A stretch of 64,000 nucleotides of DNA from Volutella citrinella (GCA_034401135.1 JAWZSP010000004.1:1302001-1366000), one strand, 5' to 3'. Shown: positions 21,001-36,093, counted from the stretch's first letter. The notes: generated from the sequence alone by a model not told the origin. Program-made: numbers and translations.

Positions 21001-24000
21001 GCAAATTCCCAAATAGGGCTAGATCAGGACGGGCGACTAGAAGCAGGGGTTTTGAAGAAGCGACCACCAGATGATCACGCACAGGGGGGAGGAGCAAGGT
21101 CGTCAGGAAGGAGGCATGGACTGCCAGCGTTTCTTGGGTCAAAAAGGCTCGTCGGCAGTCCACTCTTGCCTTTGGGCGGCGATCAAAGAGCTGTTTCATC
21201 CTCTCCTTCCCCATAAGACCCAGCGATGAACGAGTCTAGGCCGCCGTGTGTGCTACTACTGTACGACTATTGTTCTGTCGCTAGCAGTGCCGTCTTAGTA
21301 ACGCTTGGTACCCGTGAGATTGCTTTCTAATAACCTCCGTCGCGCAGCGCTGCCGGTTTCTCGTGACAACAACTGCGGCGTGCGCGAGGCTGTGGCGTCT
21401 GAGTCCGAGTTGGCACTCCGGTGAGTCTCTGCTGTTGATGCATGGCCTGGTGAGACGGCAGCTCGTTACACATAATGGTTTCTCTGGCCTGGCCGGGTGC
21501 TTTGAATTCCTATGCTGTGCCATACGCCCGCCGCCACCGTGCGCCTTGTTCCATGTCTCTGGCTGAGGATATCCTTTGCGCGAGACTGACTGCGCGACCG
21601 TGTCTTCTAGCCAACGCTGGGTGACCGACCGTGCGATTCTCACAGCCCGCCCGCCACCTGCACCTCAATCATTGGTTTCAATCATTGGGAGCTTGGGCGC
21701 GCCAATTCCTGCACACTGTGGCCCACTGTGCTCCGTCCATCGCAAGCTACTGTTTTGGTATTCCTCACGACTAGGCTCCACTGCAACCTGCGACACAATC
21801 GAGCTTGGCCCGCTTTCATTGCCTTCGAGTCGCAGTCTGTCGGGCCGGCCTGGCCACCCCTGGCGGAGGGTAGAGCGGGTGGGCTCACGAGAGTTGCGAC
21901 TCTCCCACGCCTGGCCGTCCATAAAGGGAACCCAGGCTACGTATCCGCTATTATCGCCCTGGCTAGCCACAAAGTTTGAAGGCCGTCGTGACTCCCCGTT
22001 CGTGGCAGGCAGTGAGTTACCCGAGTCAAGCTCTGGGAACTACATTTCCGTGTCCATCCATGTTATAGATGCCTACGTGAGCATCGACAACCTTCAACCC
22101 AAAGAATAGTGTTTCAACATATTCATGCATCCACCTTCGTTTGAAACAGTTCTCTGGGGGCAGAAGAGGGCCAGGAACACCGAAGGACTCAAAGTGCCAG
22201 ACCTGCCCCATTTGGAAAAGCGATTGAGACTCAACATCCAACGCGCGCCTGGCTTCTCTTCACATCCTCTGGATACCCAATCCATGGGCCCGCCGTCGAG
22301 CGATGTCCTGAACATGCAATTTCGACTGGCAAGGGGTGCCATATTCGTATACAATAGTAATTGCCTATGGACTTCATCAAACCAACACCAACAATTGAAC
22401 GAGACGTGTCTCGGACCAGCAAACGGCCAGACGCGAGTTATACTCATAGCCTCCAAGGAGCCCTGGAGGAAGCTCCGCGACTCTGATGTTCCTAACTTCT
22501 CACTAATGATGCCAGAGGCCGTCCCTGGAAGAGGGTCAGTGCAGTGATCACCACACCCCCCACAAGGCCCCGTCAAACAAGATGCGGGTGGACTCCTTCT
22601 TGCGCCGCTTCAGTATCCCAAAACGTCCTAGTACGTCGACTCCTGACCAGGGTCTTCCCGGGCAAACCCCCAAAGTAAGCCAGCCATGGACCACCACGAC
22701 CTTCGTCACGATAATCTGGGAGAAGCACTCAAGAAGCCAGTATTGTTTCAATTCCTGCAGTCAGGGCCGCAAACGGACTTGTAAAGTCGTTGCTTCTTTC
22801 AGAGTATTTACCTCACTCTTGCGGCTCGGAGCCCTGGGCATTGTGGCTGCCCAATGCTTTGAGGGGTATTCGGACAAGTCGTGAACTGTTCGCGCGCCAC
22901 CCTGCGAAAAACCGGGCATATGTGAGACTGGTTGGGGATGCTGCACAACTGAGAATTGGGAGAGCAAGACTTTGTGCAACAGCTTGAGAAGCCAGGTTCC
23001 AACTGCTCGGGCCCTGGCGTTGTGGCAGAGCGCGGCGAGCGAGCAGACAAGTCGATTTGTCTTGGCTTGTGAGGAATCCGGGTTATTGAATTCATCAGCA
23101 ACACCTCATGCCCAAGAAACTGACTGATGGCACCCCACGACCCGCGACTCAATCGTCCCTGCTGGCGTTTGGCGTGGCGGTAATGAAAACCGGAAATGCC
23201 GTCGACCCAGTAAGGCTCATTTAGGCAACTGTCCATGTTGGAACAAGACGCCCGCCACTTCTCGTCATTGCACAGACCGCATACCAACGGATCGGCTGTG
23301 AGAACGCCTCCAGAAGCTCCCATCCCATCTTGGTGGTACGGGACAGCGCCTGGGTCAAAGCGGAGTGTTTGATTGGCCGCTCGACGGCCCGCTTGCCCAA
23401 CAGCCCGCAAAACCACTGAGATGGCTTGGATGGGCATCAGGGAAGAGCGCCAGTTTCCATGTTTGCACCAGCCCGGAAGTCAGTCGACGCCACAGATCCC
23501 CGTCAAGCGGAGGAGACAAAATAGTTTGCCGTTTTGGGGCCGCCGGCGTGTGCTTGGGGCGCCATGGCCTCCCACGAATCTCCGGCATTGATAGAGAATA
23601 CGGACGCGTTAAATGACCCGCGAAGCATTCTTGGGCAAGCTCAGAATGGCTATTCCACTTGGGCTTCGCGGCGACTACGGGCCCTGGCGTGTGGTCGGAC
23701 CTCCCCATCACCTGGTGCTTGTCCATAACATCGCTAGTGGTTTTTGAACAGCGACGAATCACCAAGCCGCGTAGGGACGGCGTCCCCAGTGTCATAACGA
23801 GGCCCAGCATGCCCACTGCAATACCAACTTATTACCTCTGGCCAATGGACCTATAATTGATTGATTCTATGTAGCCTTAGCCTATCACTATGTCCCGTTC
23901 GCACCCCTCCCCCCTCCCCAACCGTGAGATGCTGATCGGCCGAGATGAACGCCTCCCAAGGGCAATGAGTTTGCGGATGGCCCTACACAGCTGGCGACAC

Positions 24001-26395
24001 GTGGGTGATCCTCATTCAGCTCCATAGAACTTCCAGATCGACGCGGGCATTCGGGTTTGGCCGATGGAAAGCCAGGCAATCCCCAGACTCAGGTGCCCTC
24101 TTCATCTAAGCGAGCCTAACCTGGCAACATCATCTTAATTACTACTGCGCAGGCGGAATAGCGTTAGCTCACGGACGCCAGGAACGTACCGACCACAAAC
24201 AGTAATGACGAGCAATTTCGTTTCCCTGGGTCCCTGGCAGGAGAGGCCGTCGATTGTAAGCGCATCATTTCCCTCAGGTCTCGCGATGCGTGGGTCTTGC
24301 TCCAGCACAGCACGCGGCACAGAGACAGGGAGGCCACATGGCACACAATCCATTTCTCCGCGTTTTAGGTAGTAATTGCCTGCTAAGATCGGATCCGTTG
24401 CGGATTGCTTCTTGTGATGGAGGCGACGGGCTCTTTGGCAGTGGCAACTCGTCATTTCCAGTTGGCAGTGGGCCGCCTACGCCGCTGCAGAATGACTCGA
24501 GATCGATAATGTTTGGAGGGTGTTCTAAATATGCTAAAAAATTGACCTAAGAGGCTTTGAGACCCTGCAGCTGCCATCACTCAAGGCAGCATGGCTTGGA
24601 TGTCTTGCTGATTGTGTTGGCTCCCCCAAGCTGTCGAAGTTCAGATGGACGACGGTGGGAAACGCAAGACTGTGTATATTGAACATTAAAAAGACTGCAC
24701 AACAAAATTAAGCCTTCTTGATCTGTTAGTACTCACATCATTTTTACAAAGCCTTGTGCGATGTTAAGAACTCGACTTCGATCGCGCGTCCTGCTGCGGG
24801 AATAAGACTTGGCATTCAGTCGATGAATCCATCACAACAAGACTACATGTTGCGAGAGGCCGGAGGTCCCCTATGCTAATACTAAATAGAACCATCAACT
24901 CGGCCCAGGAACTATAGATGCTGCAGGAAGATGTTGATGCGATGGGCAAGCTTCGATGAACTGTACAGCCTCAATCGTTCTCCATTGATCCTTCGGTATG
25001 TGGTTGACTTCAACTCAATCGACACTCGGTGGTTTCGAAATCACGACGGTTGGGTTCTGCTGGACGGCGCGAGCCAAATTCTGTCACCTCTAGCTGACAA
25101 GAATCTATCCAGTTCTCGTTCAACCAAGACGTGGTTCGTCCAGAAACTTGTCCTCCCAGGGGGCTGAGGAACCACTGCCCAGCAAATAGCACCTTTCACG
25201 ACGACAGAACACCGAATGAACTTGGGACTTTTGGTCACTCGTCTTTCCAATGCACTGCAGTGCTATCGAGCCGAAATACGCTGGGACATTGCGTCTATGG
25301 AGTCTTAGTTCTCACAGTTCCCTAGCAACTCCAACAATACGTTCTGTGGTTGCTGTCGAACATCCCGTCATGGCAACACAAAACATGCAGTACCACTTAT
25401 CATGCTTTTAGAAGATTATTCATCAGTTCCAACGCATCTAAGGGGTCCCTCAGACTATGCCCATTGCTTGGCCTACCGAGCTCTGGAGACAGCTCGAGGA
25501 CGGCTGACATAGAGGACTGGAGACTTGCGCCACAACGCCAGTTCCAACGCCCGACGAGAGATTTGACGAGACCATCGCTGTATATTCAAGGCTCACCCAC
25601 CTCCCCGAGAGTTTTGAATGAACTAATACCAACGGCTGTTAGGCGGTGCGTCACAAGTCTGTGAGTGGTGGCTGGATCTAAAGACTTGCGCGACGGGACT
25701 GACGTTGCTGGTTCCTATCGCTTCTATGTTTGATGTGCAACATGATGCATTGGACTTGAAAGACGGCAGCAAATAGACTGGTAATCAGCTTCATGAATAT
25801 TGTGGTTCCGTGCATCGCCAGGTTATGCAGCCAGTTTTAAGCGAAATCATCACACACTCGAATTGAAGTAAGAACGATACCAATACCAAGATCGCGTCTT
25901 CGACCAAATCGAAAATTGCAGATCATGGTGAGCGAATCTCGAATGGTAACGGAGCACCAGAATTAAATCCACGCAGTGACCAAATCCAATGCGGTTGTTA
26001 CTGTGATGTGATGGGATACATAGTAGTTGTCCGCCTGCCTCTTGGCGGTCTATCTGCTGCGTGCCTTGTTAGCCGAGTCAATAGCACGTTCTGGCCAACC
26101 ACCAGCTGGAGGCCTGGCGGTAGCTGCACTATTCGGGGAGGCCGTGGGGCCGAGACCCGTTGCTTGGCTCGTCCCAATGGTCCCATCCATCCAACGCGTG
26201 CCGAATTCGCCAGCATCTAGTCGCCAAGACTACTTTCTCGTCTGGCAACCAAATTGCTGCAGGCAAAGGCAAAAAAAAAAAAGCGTGTGGTTCGGCCGTC
26301 GCAAGTAACGTGAGGAACCCGGCGGCTTCGTGTTGCGAATTGCGCCAAAGCTACAACGCAGCTGAACGAAACAGCAGCTCTCTTCGCTCCCCACC
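18031..26395. other. 8.4-kb gene-free divergent region between G-alpha and Smr genes
   Basis: No protein-coding gene, tRNA or recognisable transposon was found on either strand. The first 1.1 kb (18031-19100) is rich in C and T on the minus strand and probably contains the G-alpha promoter and leader; a 268-codon minus frame at 18170-18976 has leader-like composition. The remainder has only short frames without family motifs, domain-like patterns or supported introns. Base composition is not strikingly A+T-rich, so heavy repeat-induced mutation is not obvious. An A run of 12 or more lies near 26272-26283. Promoter elements of the Smr gene should lie just before 26396. Confidence 0.55.
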
Positions 26396-27303
26396 ATGGC
26401 TATTCCTATGCACCGCCTCGGCGGCCGCGGTACGTCGCATTCTCAACAACAACCCCCTCCCGCCTCCGCGTGGCAGTCGCAGTCGCAGTCGCAGGCACCA
26501 TGGCGCAAATAGGACACGCTGCATCGCATCGAGAAGAAGCATGAGCTGACAGGACACCGCTGGGGCCAGCCCTCAACTCGGGCGACAACGACGAAGCCGA
26601 GCGCGAGTACGACCGCCTCCGAGACCTCGCCCGCGCCGAGGCCGAGAAGCGCAACCAGTGCTTCCAGCGTGTATGTCTGTGCTCTTGCTGTACGAGACGA
26701 GGGTGCTAACCTCCATCCTTTGCCCTGCCGCAGTCCCGCCAGGCGTACGACGATGGCGATGGAGCCGCCGCAAAGCAACTGTCAAACGAGGGCAAGGCGC
26801 ACGACGCCAAGATGGACGACTACAACAGGCAGGCATCCGACTTCATCTTCCGCGAGAACAACGCCCCCGGAAAGAACGAGTCCGATTGCATCGATCTCCA
26901 CGGCCAGTTCGTCGAGGAGGCCGAGCGTATCCTTGAGCAACGCATCCGCGCCGACCAGGCCGCTGGCCAGCAGCACCTGCACGCCATCGTCGGCAAGGGC
27001 CACCACTCAGCCGGACACGTCCAGAAGCTGAAGCCCAAGGTCGAGGAGCTGTGCCGCGAGCTCGGTCTGCAGTACCACACCGAGGAGAACGCGGGCCGTA
27101 TCTACATCAATCTCCAGGGCGGCGAGGCGATCCCCCCCAGCCAGTCTCACCACGGCGGGCAGCAACAGCACCACGGTGGTCAGCAGCAGCACGGAGGCCA
27201 GCAGCAGCAGCAACAACAGGGCAACGATGTTGCGGACCTCGTGGAAAAGAACCTGCCCTGGATCTTGCGCAAGTTGGAGAAGGCCTGCTGTGTGGTTATG
27301 TGA
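26396..27303 (+). CDS. DUF1771 + Smr-domain protein with C-terminal CaaX box
   Basis: Three exons (26396-26429, 26570-26670, 26734-27303) give 234 residues; introns are 140 and 63 bp with GTACGT and GTATGT donors. Residues about 20-80 form the DUF1771 helical pair (AEREYDRLRDLARAEAEKR and the GDGAAAKQLSNEGKAH block). The Smr domain follows with the motif DCIDLHGQFVEEA and a later HAIVGKGHHS, which correspond to the conserved LDLHG and GxGxHS-type signatures of Smr endonuclease or RNA-binding domains. A His/Gly/Gln-rich low-complexity stretch (HGGQQQ units) links to a terminal helix ending KLEKACCVVM. CVVM fits a CaaX farnesylation box, and the preceding Cys is a possible palmitoylation site, so membrane attachment is likely. 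The first exon is the least certain: its splice site was chosen to keep the DUF1771 frame. Confidence 0.85.
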
Positions 27304-28185
27304 GCGTCTGGGGCTTTCTTTTCGTCTGGTGTTTGGGGAATTTTAGATGCTCTAGAGAGGTCCAGGCTTAATGATATAGAGGTCCAGGCGAGAGGACTGC
27401 CAAGATCCTTCCTCGCGGAGAGGTGAATCTGGGGCTCACCAGATACGAGAGGAGCGCCGTCTCCAAGATACCAGGATGATGACTGAATAAAGATGTGCCT
27501 TTTTAGAACCGTCTAGTCCTACATTTTTGCTGCACACTACCGGTCTAAGTACCAAATATGATCTCGTTTTGGTACGGTACTGGGTTCGGATTGGCAGAGA
27601 GTCGCAAGATCTTCGCAGATGCTCATTGTAGAGAATGGTCCCGATATCAACCCTATAGTGAGCTCTGGAATCCTCGCTCCCTTATAAAACGGACGGTAAT
27701 CCACCATACGGGGCAACATTTTGTTTCATACCTGGCCGCCTCGGCGTTCAAACTCTTCAAGCTGGACCGTGGTGCCCTAATGTTAAGCTCCAAAGGCCAC
27801 ATGCTAAACTATCGTGAGATCTGACTTGGGCAAGGCAACCTACCTTAGTCATGCAGTGGTCGCGCATCAACTTGGTGACAGCGAAACAAAAGTGGAAAAC
27901 CAGCCAACATGAAAATGGTGTAGGTAGCAGTTCACAATATAAGTAAAAGGTACTAGAGAAGCGGCTGATCTACCGGACTGCGCATCATGCCAAGGATTGC
28001 CTGTCTTGAAAAAGAGATCCCCACATGCACCAATGACAGGACCCATGAGGTGACGTAGAATCGTTTTTTTCCCACCTCAACTGCTCAACCCCACCACCAG
28101 TCGGCCAACATCCCACCAAAGTCTGGTCAGTCGCCCTCAGGCTTGTCCTCGCTTCGTATTTGCGCTGCAGCCCAAGCTTGAGAGA
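27304..28185. other. Intergenic, Smr 3' end and KTI12 promoter
   Basis: An 882-bp gap between two plus-strand genes. Only short frames without support occur. It should hold the Smr gene 3' end near 27304-27530 and the KTI12 promoter just before 28186. No further element is recognised. Confidence 0.5.
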
Positions 28186-29249
28186 ATGCCTGTAAGTCCC
28201 AATAGCCTTCTTCCAGCTTGAGATGGTTCTAACAGCACATGGCCCAGCTTGTCACCATCTCTGGCCTCCCCACCTCGGGCAAATCCACTCGGGCCAAGCA
28301 GCTTCATGACTATCTCTCGAAGCGGGTGGAGGGCACCAAGTACCGGCTGCACCTCGTTTCAGACGAGACGCTCTCCATATCACGCACCGTGTATGACCTC
28401 TCAAAGCTGCCTGCCCACACACGGTCCGCAAATGCCTCGGAGAAGGATGCACGTGCTGCGCTCTACGGGGCTGTGAAGCGTGTGCTCTCGGACAAGGACA
28501 TTGTCATTCTCGATGGGCTCAATTACATCAAAGGCTGGCGCTATCAGCTACATTGCGAGGCCAAGGCTATGCGCACACCGAGCTGCATCTTGCAGATTGG
28601 ATGCGCCGTGGACCGGGCGAAGCAGGTGAACGAATCGAGGCTGCAACGAGACCAGGCAGCTGCGCAGGGAGCCGAAAGCCCTGCAGACGCCAAGGAGAAC
28701 AATGGCGCCGCTGGGGATGCGGCAGAGGCGTACGAGCAGGCCAACTGGGACAACCTCGTGTTCCGATATGAGGAGCCCAACCCAATGACGAGGTGGGACA
28801 GCCCACTGTTCACCCTCGTCTGGGAAGACGATGAGCAGCAGACGCACAAGGTCTTTGACGACATGTGGGAGGCCATCGCGGGCGAGGGCCGCAAGATCGT
28901 GCGGCCGAATCAAGCCACCCTCCAGCGTGGCCGGGAAGCCGATGGTGACTACCTGTACATGCTGGATCGCGAGACACAAGACGTGGTGAAGCGCATTATG
29001 GAGGCGCAGCGTGAAAATGCCGGCGGAGACGAGGTCCGGATCCCCTCGTCCAGCGGCAGCGACGATCTCGTTGTCACCCTGCCGGCGGGGAAGAATGTCG
29101 GGCTGCCTCAACTACAAAGACTACGACGGGCGTTCATTGGATTGAACCGCGGGGGGATCGGGCTGGAGGCGCTGGGTAACCTAGGAGCGGACCGGCTGCG
29201 TCAGACGTTTGTACGATACCTGAATGACGCGTTTGAAAAGGATGAATGA
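28186..29249 (+). CDS. kti12: Kti12, Elongator-associated P-loop protein
   Basis: Kti12 binds Elongator and tRNA, hydrolyses ATP, and is needed for wobble-uridine modification of tRNAs. Best model: a 6-nt first coding exon (28186-28191, ATGCCT), a 56-bp intron (28192-28247, GTAAGT...TTCTAAC...CCCAG) and exon 28248-29249, 335 residues. The spliced start reads MPLVTISGLPTSGKST, matching the MPLV start of the family; yeast Kti12 also begins MPLV. Without splicing, translation from an ATG at 28239 inside the intron gives MAQLV and 336 residues. Visible motifs are the P-loop GLPTSGKST, DIVILDGLNYIKGWRYQLHC, the block ENNGA-EQANWDNLVFRYEEPN typical of the mid region, and a C-terminal helical part ending RQTFVRYLNDAF. 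A family-typical linker near residue 150 is expanded by an acidic, Ala-rich insertion. Confidence 0.92.
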
Positions 29250-30145
29250 GCGGGCGCATGCGACAAGCGGGCGTCAGATTCCCCAAGGCACCATATTCGC
29301 ATGTCGGATTCAGCCATGCCACGCAGCACTGTTGGTTGAGAGCTATCGACTGCCTTGGGGTTGGCGGGCTGAACGAGGCACTTGTGAGGCTGGCCTTGTT
29401 GGTGGCGAATATTGGCGCTGCCTGTCTCACATGTCTCACATGGCTTACCTATCTCCTCCGTCGGCCAGAGGAGGTCCTGGGGAGCCGCATGGCCTAGCCA
29501 GCCCACCAACACTCGCAGTCAGCCTTGGGAGCTTTATGGGAGCCCAATATGCAGAAGTATTGGCATTGACTGAGCGGGGCCCGGGCCTCAGACTACGGCA
29601 GTTGTTGTGTGGGCTTCACTTCAAACGAAGGCTTGCTCTCGGCCCCCGCTGCTTCACCTCAGGCTGGGATGGGACGGCAAGAAGGCAAACAGATTTTTGG
29701 GCGTGGTACCGAGGATTTCTCGCACTGGCGGGCACTTCAGAGATGCCGTGGGATACACCAAAAGGGAGATATGCCCCAATGTCTTCCTACCTAGTACCAT
29801 GCAGCCCAGCCCCTGGAGCTAGCGGTTGGCTGGTGATGGTGTGGAGGAGGTGTGCCACCTGCGATGAGATGCACACAAAGCCTCGTGTGGACTGGGTGAC
29901 ACGGCGATTAGGGTCCTAGGCAGAGTTTGCCTTTTTCTGTCACTCCCCCTGCGCAACGAGGGAGCCCGGAGGTCCATATATAGCTTGCCTCTTGACTCGG
30001 CAGCACTGCCCGATAAGCAAAAAGCTGGCATCGTTACCCAGCATCACAAGATATGGCCATCCTCTGACTGCAACTTGGCTACCTTGTCCCATAATCAGAG
30101 GTGCAATCTCTAATTCCAAACCGTTCTCTGCCAACCTCTCCAATC
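29250..30145. other. Intergenic, downstream of KTI12
   Basis: An 896-bp gap with overlapping open frames of up to 231 codons in two plus-strand frames. None shows a domain, biased codon use or splice support, so none is called. It should contain the KTI12 3' end and the promoter of the following small gene. Confidence 0.45.
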
Positions 30146-30738
30146 ATGACACCCCAGAAACGTCCCGCCTCAAGGCAAACAATCGAGTCAACGAACGATT
30201 CACGGCCATCGGGTCCGTGCATGTGCAGATGCAGGTAGTTCAGCCCGCCAGATCTCATGGTCTAGAAGCCTGTTACTGTAGACTAACGCAAACACTCAGT
30301 AATCTTGTGCCCTTCCTGTCCCCACCGACGCTCTCCCGGTCCCGAACCCTGCAGGCATGTCGCCGGAGCACTTGGCCGTCGCCTGGCCACCGCTTCAGCA
30401 GGACCAACACCACACTGGCCGCAGCCTTTGGACCTGCTCGAAGCTCGTCTAGGGCGGAAACATCGCCGGGCCTTCTGAGGTGGCTCAATGAGGTGGACAG
30501 CGCCCAAGGCTTCCGTGCCGGCGCCCCACGGTTCACAACGCAGACTCTCGGCCTCGGGGCCGCAGAGGACCTGTCGGCTTGGGTGGCGGGGCGGCGCGAA
30601 GGGGGCGGAGCAGCCCGGCTTGCACGGGTGTTTGACACGGCGACGGGCCATTTTGCGGGATGGAGACCCAAGGTCACCACCTGGTCGGTTGACATGGACG
30701 AACGGGGAGTCTGGCGGCAGCCGTGGGGCCGCAACTAA
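30146..30738 (+). CDS. Hypothetical two-exon protein, unknown function
   Basis: I do not recognise this gene. Exon 1 (30146-30234) and exon 2 (30300-30738) join in frame to 175 codons. The 65-bp intron has a GTAGTT donor, an ACTAAC branch site 12-17 bp before the acceptor, and a CTCAG acceptor. The frame shift between the two exons is exactly corrected by this intron, which is the main argument that the gene is real. The product starts MTPQKRPASRQTIESTNDS, contains a basic Ser/Arg-rich segment, and ends with a Trp-rich part (GHFAGWRPKVTTWSVDMD and VWRQPWGRN). No transmembrane segment is evident. The Arg/Ser-rich, acid-poor first half could be a mitochondrial presequence, but this is a guess. 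It could still be a chance open frame in G+C-rich DNA. Confidence 0.5.
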
Positions 30739-32066
30739 GGAAAGGAAGCTTACGAGGGTGACCTTGGACGGGTGTTGCCCGCCCATTCATGAGGACTCTG
30801 GCAAACGAACCACTTGGTGATATCGGGCCATGAGGAATGACGAGAGGTGTGTCGGCGGGATTCTATTTATGGGTTTATGAATCTGGGTCATTACAGTGCA
30901 GGAGGTCATTTCCGGTCCATTTCTTATCGTCTTGCATAAGAATCCAGGTCGTGAGTGTGTTGTTTGATATTTACACAGAGCACCCATTAGTCTTGCCTAT
31001 TTGGTAGAGCTAGGATTTTGTGTGGCTCAGCTCGAGGAATTACCAGATTCCCTAGTCCTCTACGACGATACTGTAGGCGGAAATAAAAACGTCGCATAGA
31101 TAACTAAGAGAGTCCGGCTCGTTTAGTGATGTGCCCCAATCGAATCGAACCATAGCCCATGAGGACGGCATGCATGCATTGAGTTAAGGGACTCGAGAAT
31201 CTAATCAATACAACCGGTGGTCGAGTGGACCGAGCTTGTTCGTCTGTGTTGCAGGCGCATGGCTCCAGCTTCGAGCAGGGATGGCGTGCGTGGCCAGGTA
31301 GCTGCCTGCTAGCCTGGGATGACACACGCCGTGGCCTCAGATCAAACAGGTCGTGGGAGAGCACGACGGGAGGCGAGACCAACGGCAAATGCTCAACGGA
31401 GAGCCTCCTCTAATTGCATTAATAATTGCCACGGCTAGCAGTAATTTGTAGTACTACCAGCATGGAACCGCCAAGCAGGCAAGACAACAGGGTGTCAGCA
31501 ACAGGCGCTGGCACTGTTTGTGGAAACCGGGAGAAGGTTCCACTCGCCCGCCACGAGGGACGTCGTCACTCTCCAGGTGCCTGCGTGCCGCCTGCAGTCG
31601 CTGCATCATAGGCACTGCCCTGGCCCCCAGCGGCCCACAAGGTGGTGGCCACTGCTGAGCTGAGCCGTTTGCCGTGCTGCATCATCATTGATCCGCCCCC
31701 GTCTCAGGGCGCTGGGGCCGATGATTGGCTGTGGGGGCGGCGTCGCCCAGTGAATGACTGCAACAGAACTGGCTGGTGCATGGTCCGTTTCCGAAGGTGT
31801 CCAGTGGCCTCTGGACAGCTCAGGCCAAACCTTAGCCTTGGAGCCCGTTCGCCTCGTACCCTTCTTTCCTCCATCACAATCTCTCCCGACACAAAACTAC
31901 ATCTTCCCCCCTCCCTCCAAGCTTCTCTCGCCGCGTTTCTTTTCCCTCCTCCATCTCCCTCCCCCCGTCCTCACGCCGATTTCTGCGTCGGCGTTCTCTC
32001 TGTTCAGCTTCCCCTCCCTCGTCATCGGAGCCGACAGCTTCCCTGCGGAGCATTCAAGACGACATC
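30739..32066. promoter_or_regulatory. Intergenic region with CDC48 promoter
   Basis: A 1,328-bp gap. The final 200 bp (about 31855-32050) are strongly pyrimidine-rich on the plus strand, typical of the core promoter and leader of highly expressed fungal genes such as CDC48. Short frames elsewhere lack support. A B-box-like string near 31139-31152 does not fold into a tRNA. No proteasome-type control element was found. Confidence 0.5.
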
Positions 32067-34852
<2,786 letters not shown>

Positions 34853-36093
34853 GGGCGGCAACGGCTAATTCAGGACAAATGGCTAATCAAGACATGACCT
34901 GGGGGTCCTATGTATTCTAATCTCTTTTCATGCGCGTACATCTCTGCATTAGCCTCGACATTGCTAGTGGATTTGAAACCATCTCCATCCACTTTGTCCA
35001 TGGCTGGTATCTGGATCGGGAGTTGGTAGAAAGGTAGAACGAGGGCAGATGGTCGGCTTCGCCCATTCCGGGCGCATACCAACCACGTTGACGATTCGTC
35101 GAGACTCGGCTTGATGTGGGCTGGGCGAAGTTCGTTTGCTTCTCAAGGTTACTACGATGGGAGTTTGGACCCGTTTTGATAGATGATGAAATTGATTCCC
35201 TTATCTTTTACTTGAACTTGAGGTTGAATTCCTTTGCTTGTCTGAGGCGGCTTCGTGAGTTTGCTCTGGCCAGGAGGTGCTGCTGGCTGCGTGGTTGAAG
35301 GACCGGATTCTGGTAACTTGAGTGTGAAAAGACACCCCGTCCCATACGTCCCAATTCCGGCCGTTTTAACAATGGTGGAAGCATGGGTTTGGCAGACCAT
35401 TTGATTACAACTCGGTTCTACTTATTATTCATATTTGGTATTCGTATCCATTTTGGATCGTGTTCGGTATGCTGCTGCCCCCCGCTCTGGTCGACCAGCC
35501 CCGGCGTGTTGCGCGAAAGACAAGAGTAGATGCAAGCCCAAACGTTCGCTCTGTTACCTGTTGCCCGTCTCTCTCTCTCTCTCTCTCTCTTTCGGCACGT
35601 CCCCGATTGCCATTGGCTCTGTCTCAAGCCCGCATAGCCTAGATGGCTCGGTTTCCGACGGCCAGGGTGGCTAGGTTTGTGTAGCTCTGGCGCAATACAG
35701 TGGCAAGGTAGGGGATGATGGTGTCAGCGTCTATCCCCTGATTGTTTTTTTTTCTGTCGTGTGTCGATGCAGTTGTGGCCCTCGCTGCTGGGTGAGGAGA
35801 TGTCTTTTCCTTTCTTCAATATGAATGATGATGGCAGCGAATCCAGGCCTGGTTGTCGACCTGACTGAGTGGCGATGGGCCCGTCTCACACGCCTACCAA
35901 CTTATTTCTCTGTTGTTGGTTTTTGCCATTGGCTTGCGTCCAAGTTTCTCGGGGCCGCTACCAGAGTCAACACCCTCCCGCTCCATCATTCGCCATCCGG
36001 TTGTCGGCGCGGCCGAGCCCCCTCTTCCCCGGCTGACAAGGACGACGACGACGCGCCTGGATCCCCCAACTTGAGCGTTTCGCAGGTCGCCTC
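34853..36093. other. Convergent intergenic region, CDC48 and small gene 3' ends
   Basis: A 1,241-bp gap between converging genes, with no supported frame. A (TC)n microsatellite lies at 35568-35590 and a T run near 35743. The frames present are short and unrelated to known families as far as I can see. Confidence 0.5.
35568..35590. repeat. (TC)n microsatellite
   Basis: An uninterrupted TC dinucleotide tract of 23 bp in the intergenic region after CDC48. A likely length-polymorphic marker. Confidence 0.9.

Noticed and set aside
22808..23437. 209-codon minus-strand open frame in the first desert
   Set aside because: No recognisable domain, no splice support, and comparable frames on the other strand; length is within chance for this G+C content.
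29224..29919. 231-codon plus-strand open frame after KTI12
   Set aside because: It overlaps the end of KTI12 in another frame, and three phases are open at once, as in random G+C-rich DNA.
31104..31388. Possible tRNA from B-box-like GGTTCGATTCG (minus) and A-box-like GGTCGAGTGG (plus)
   Set aside because: The two boxes are on opposite strands, and no T-stem or acceptor stem can be paired around either.
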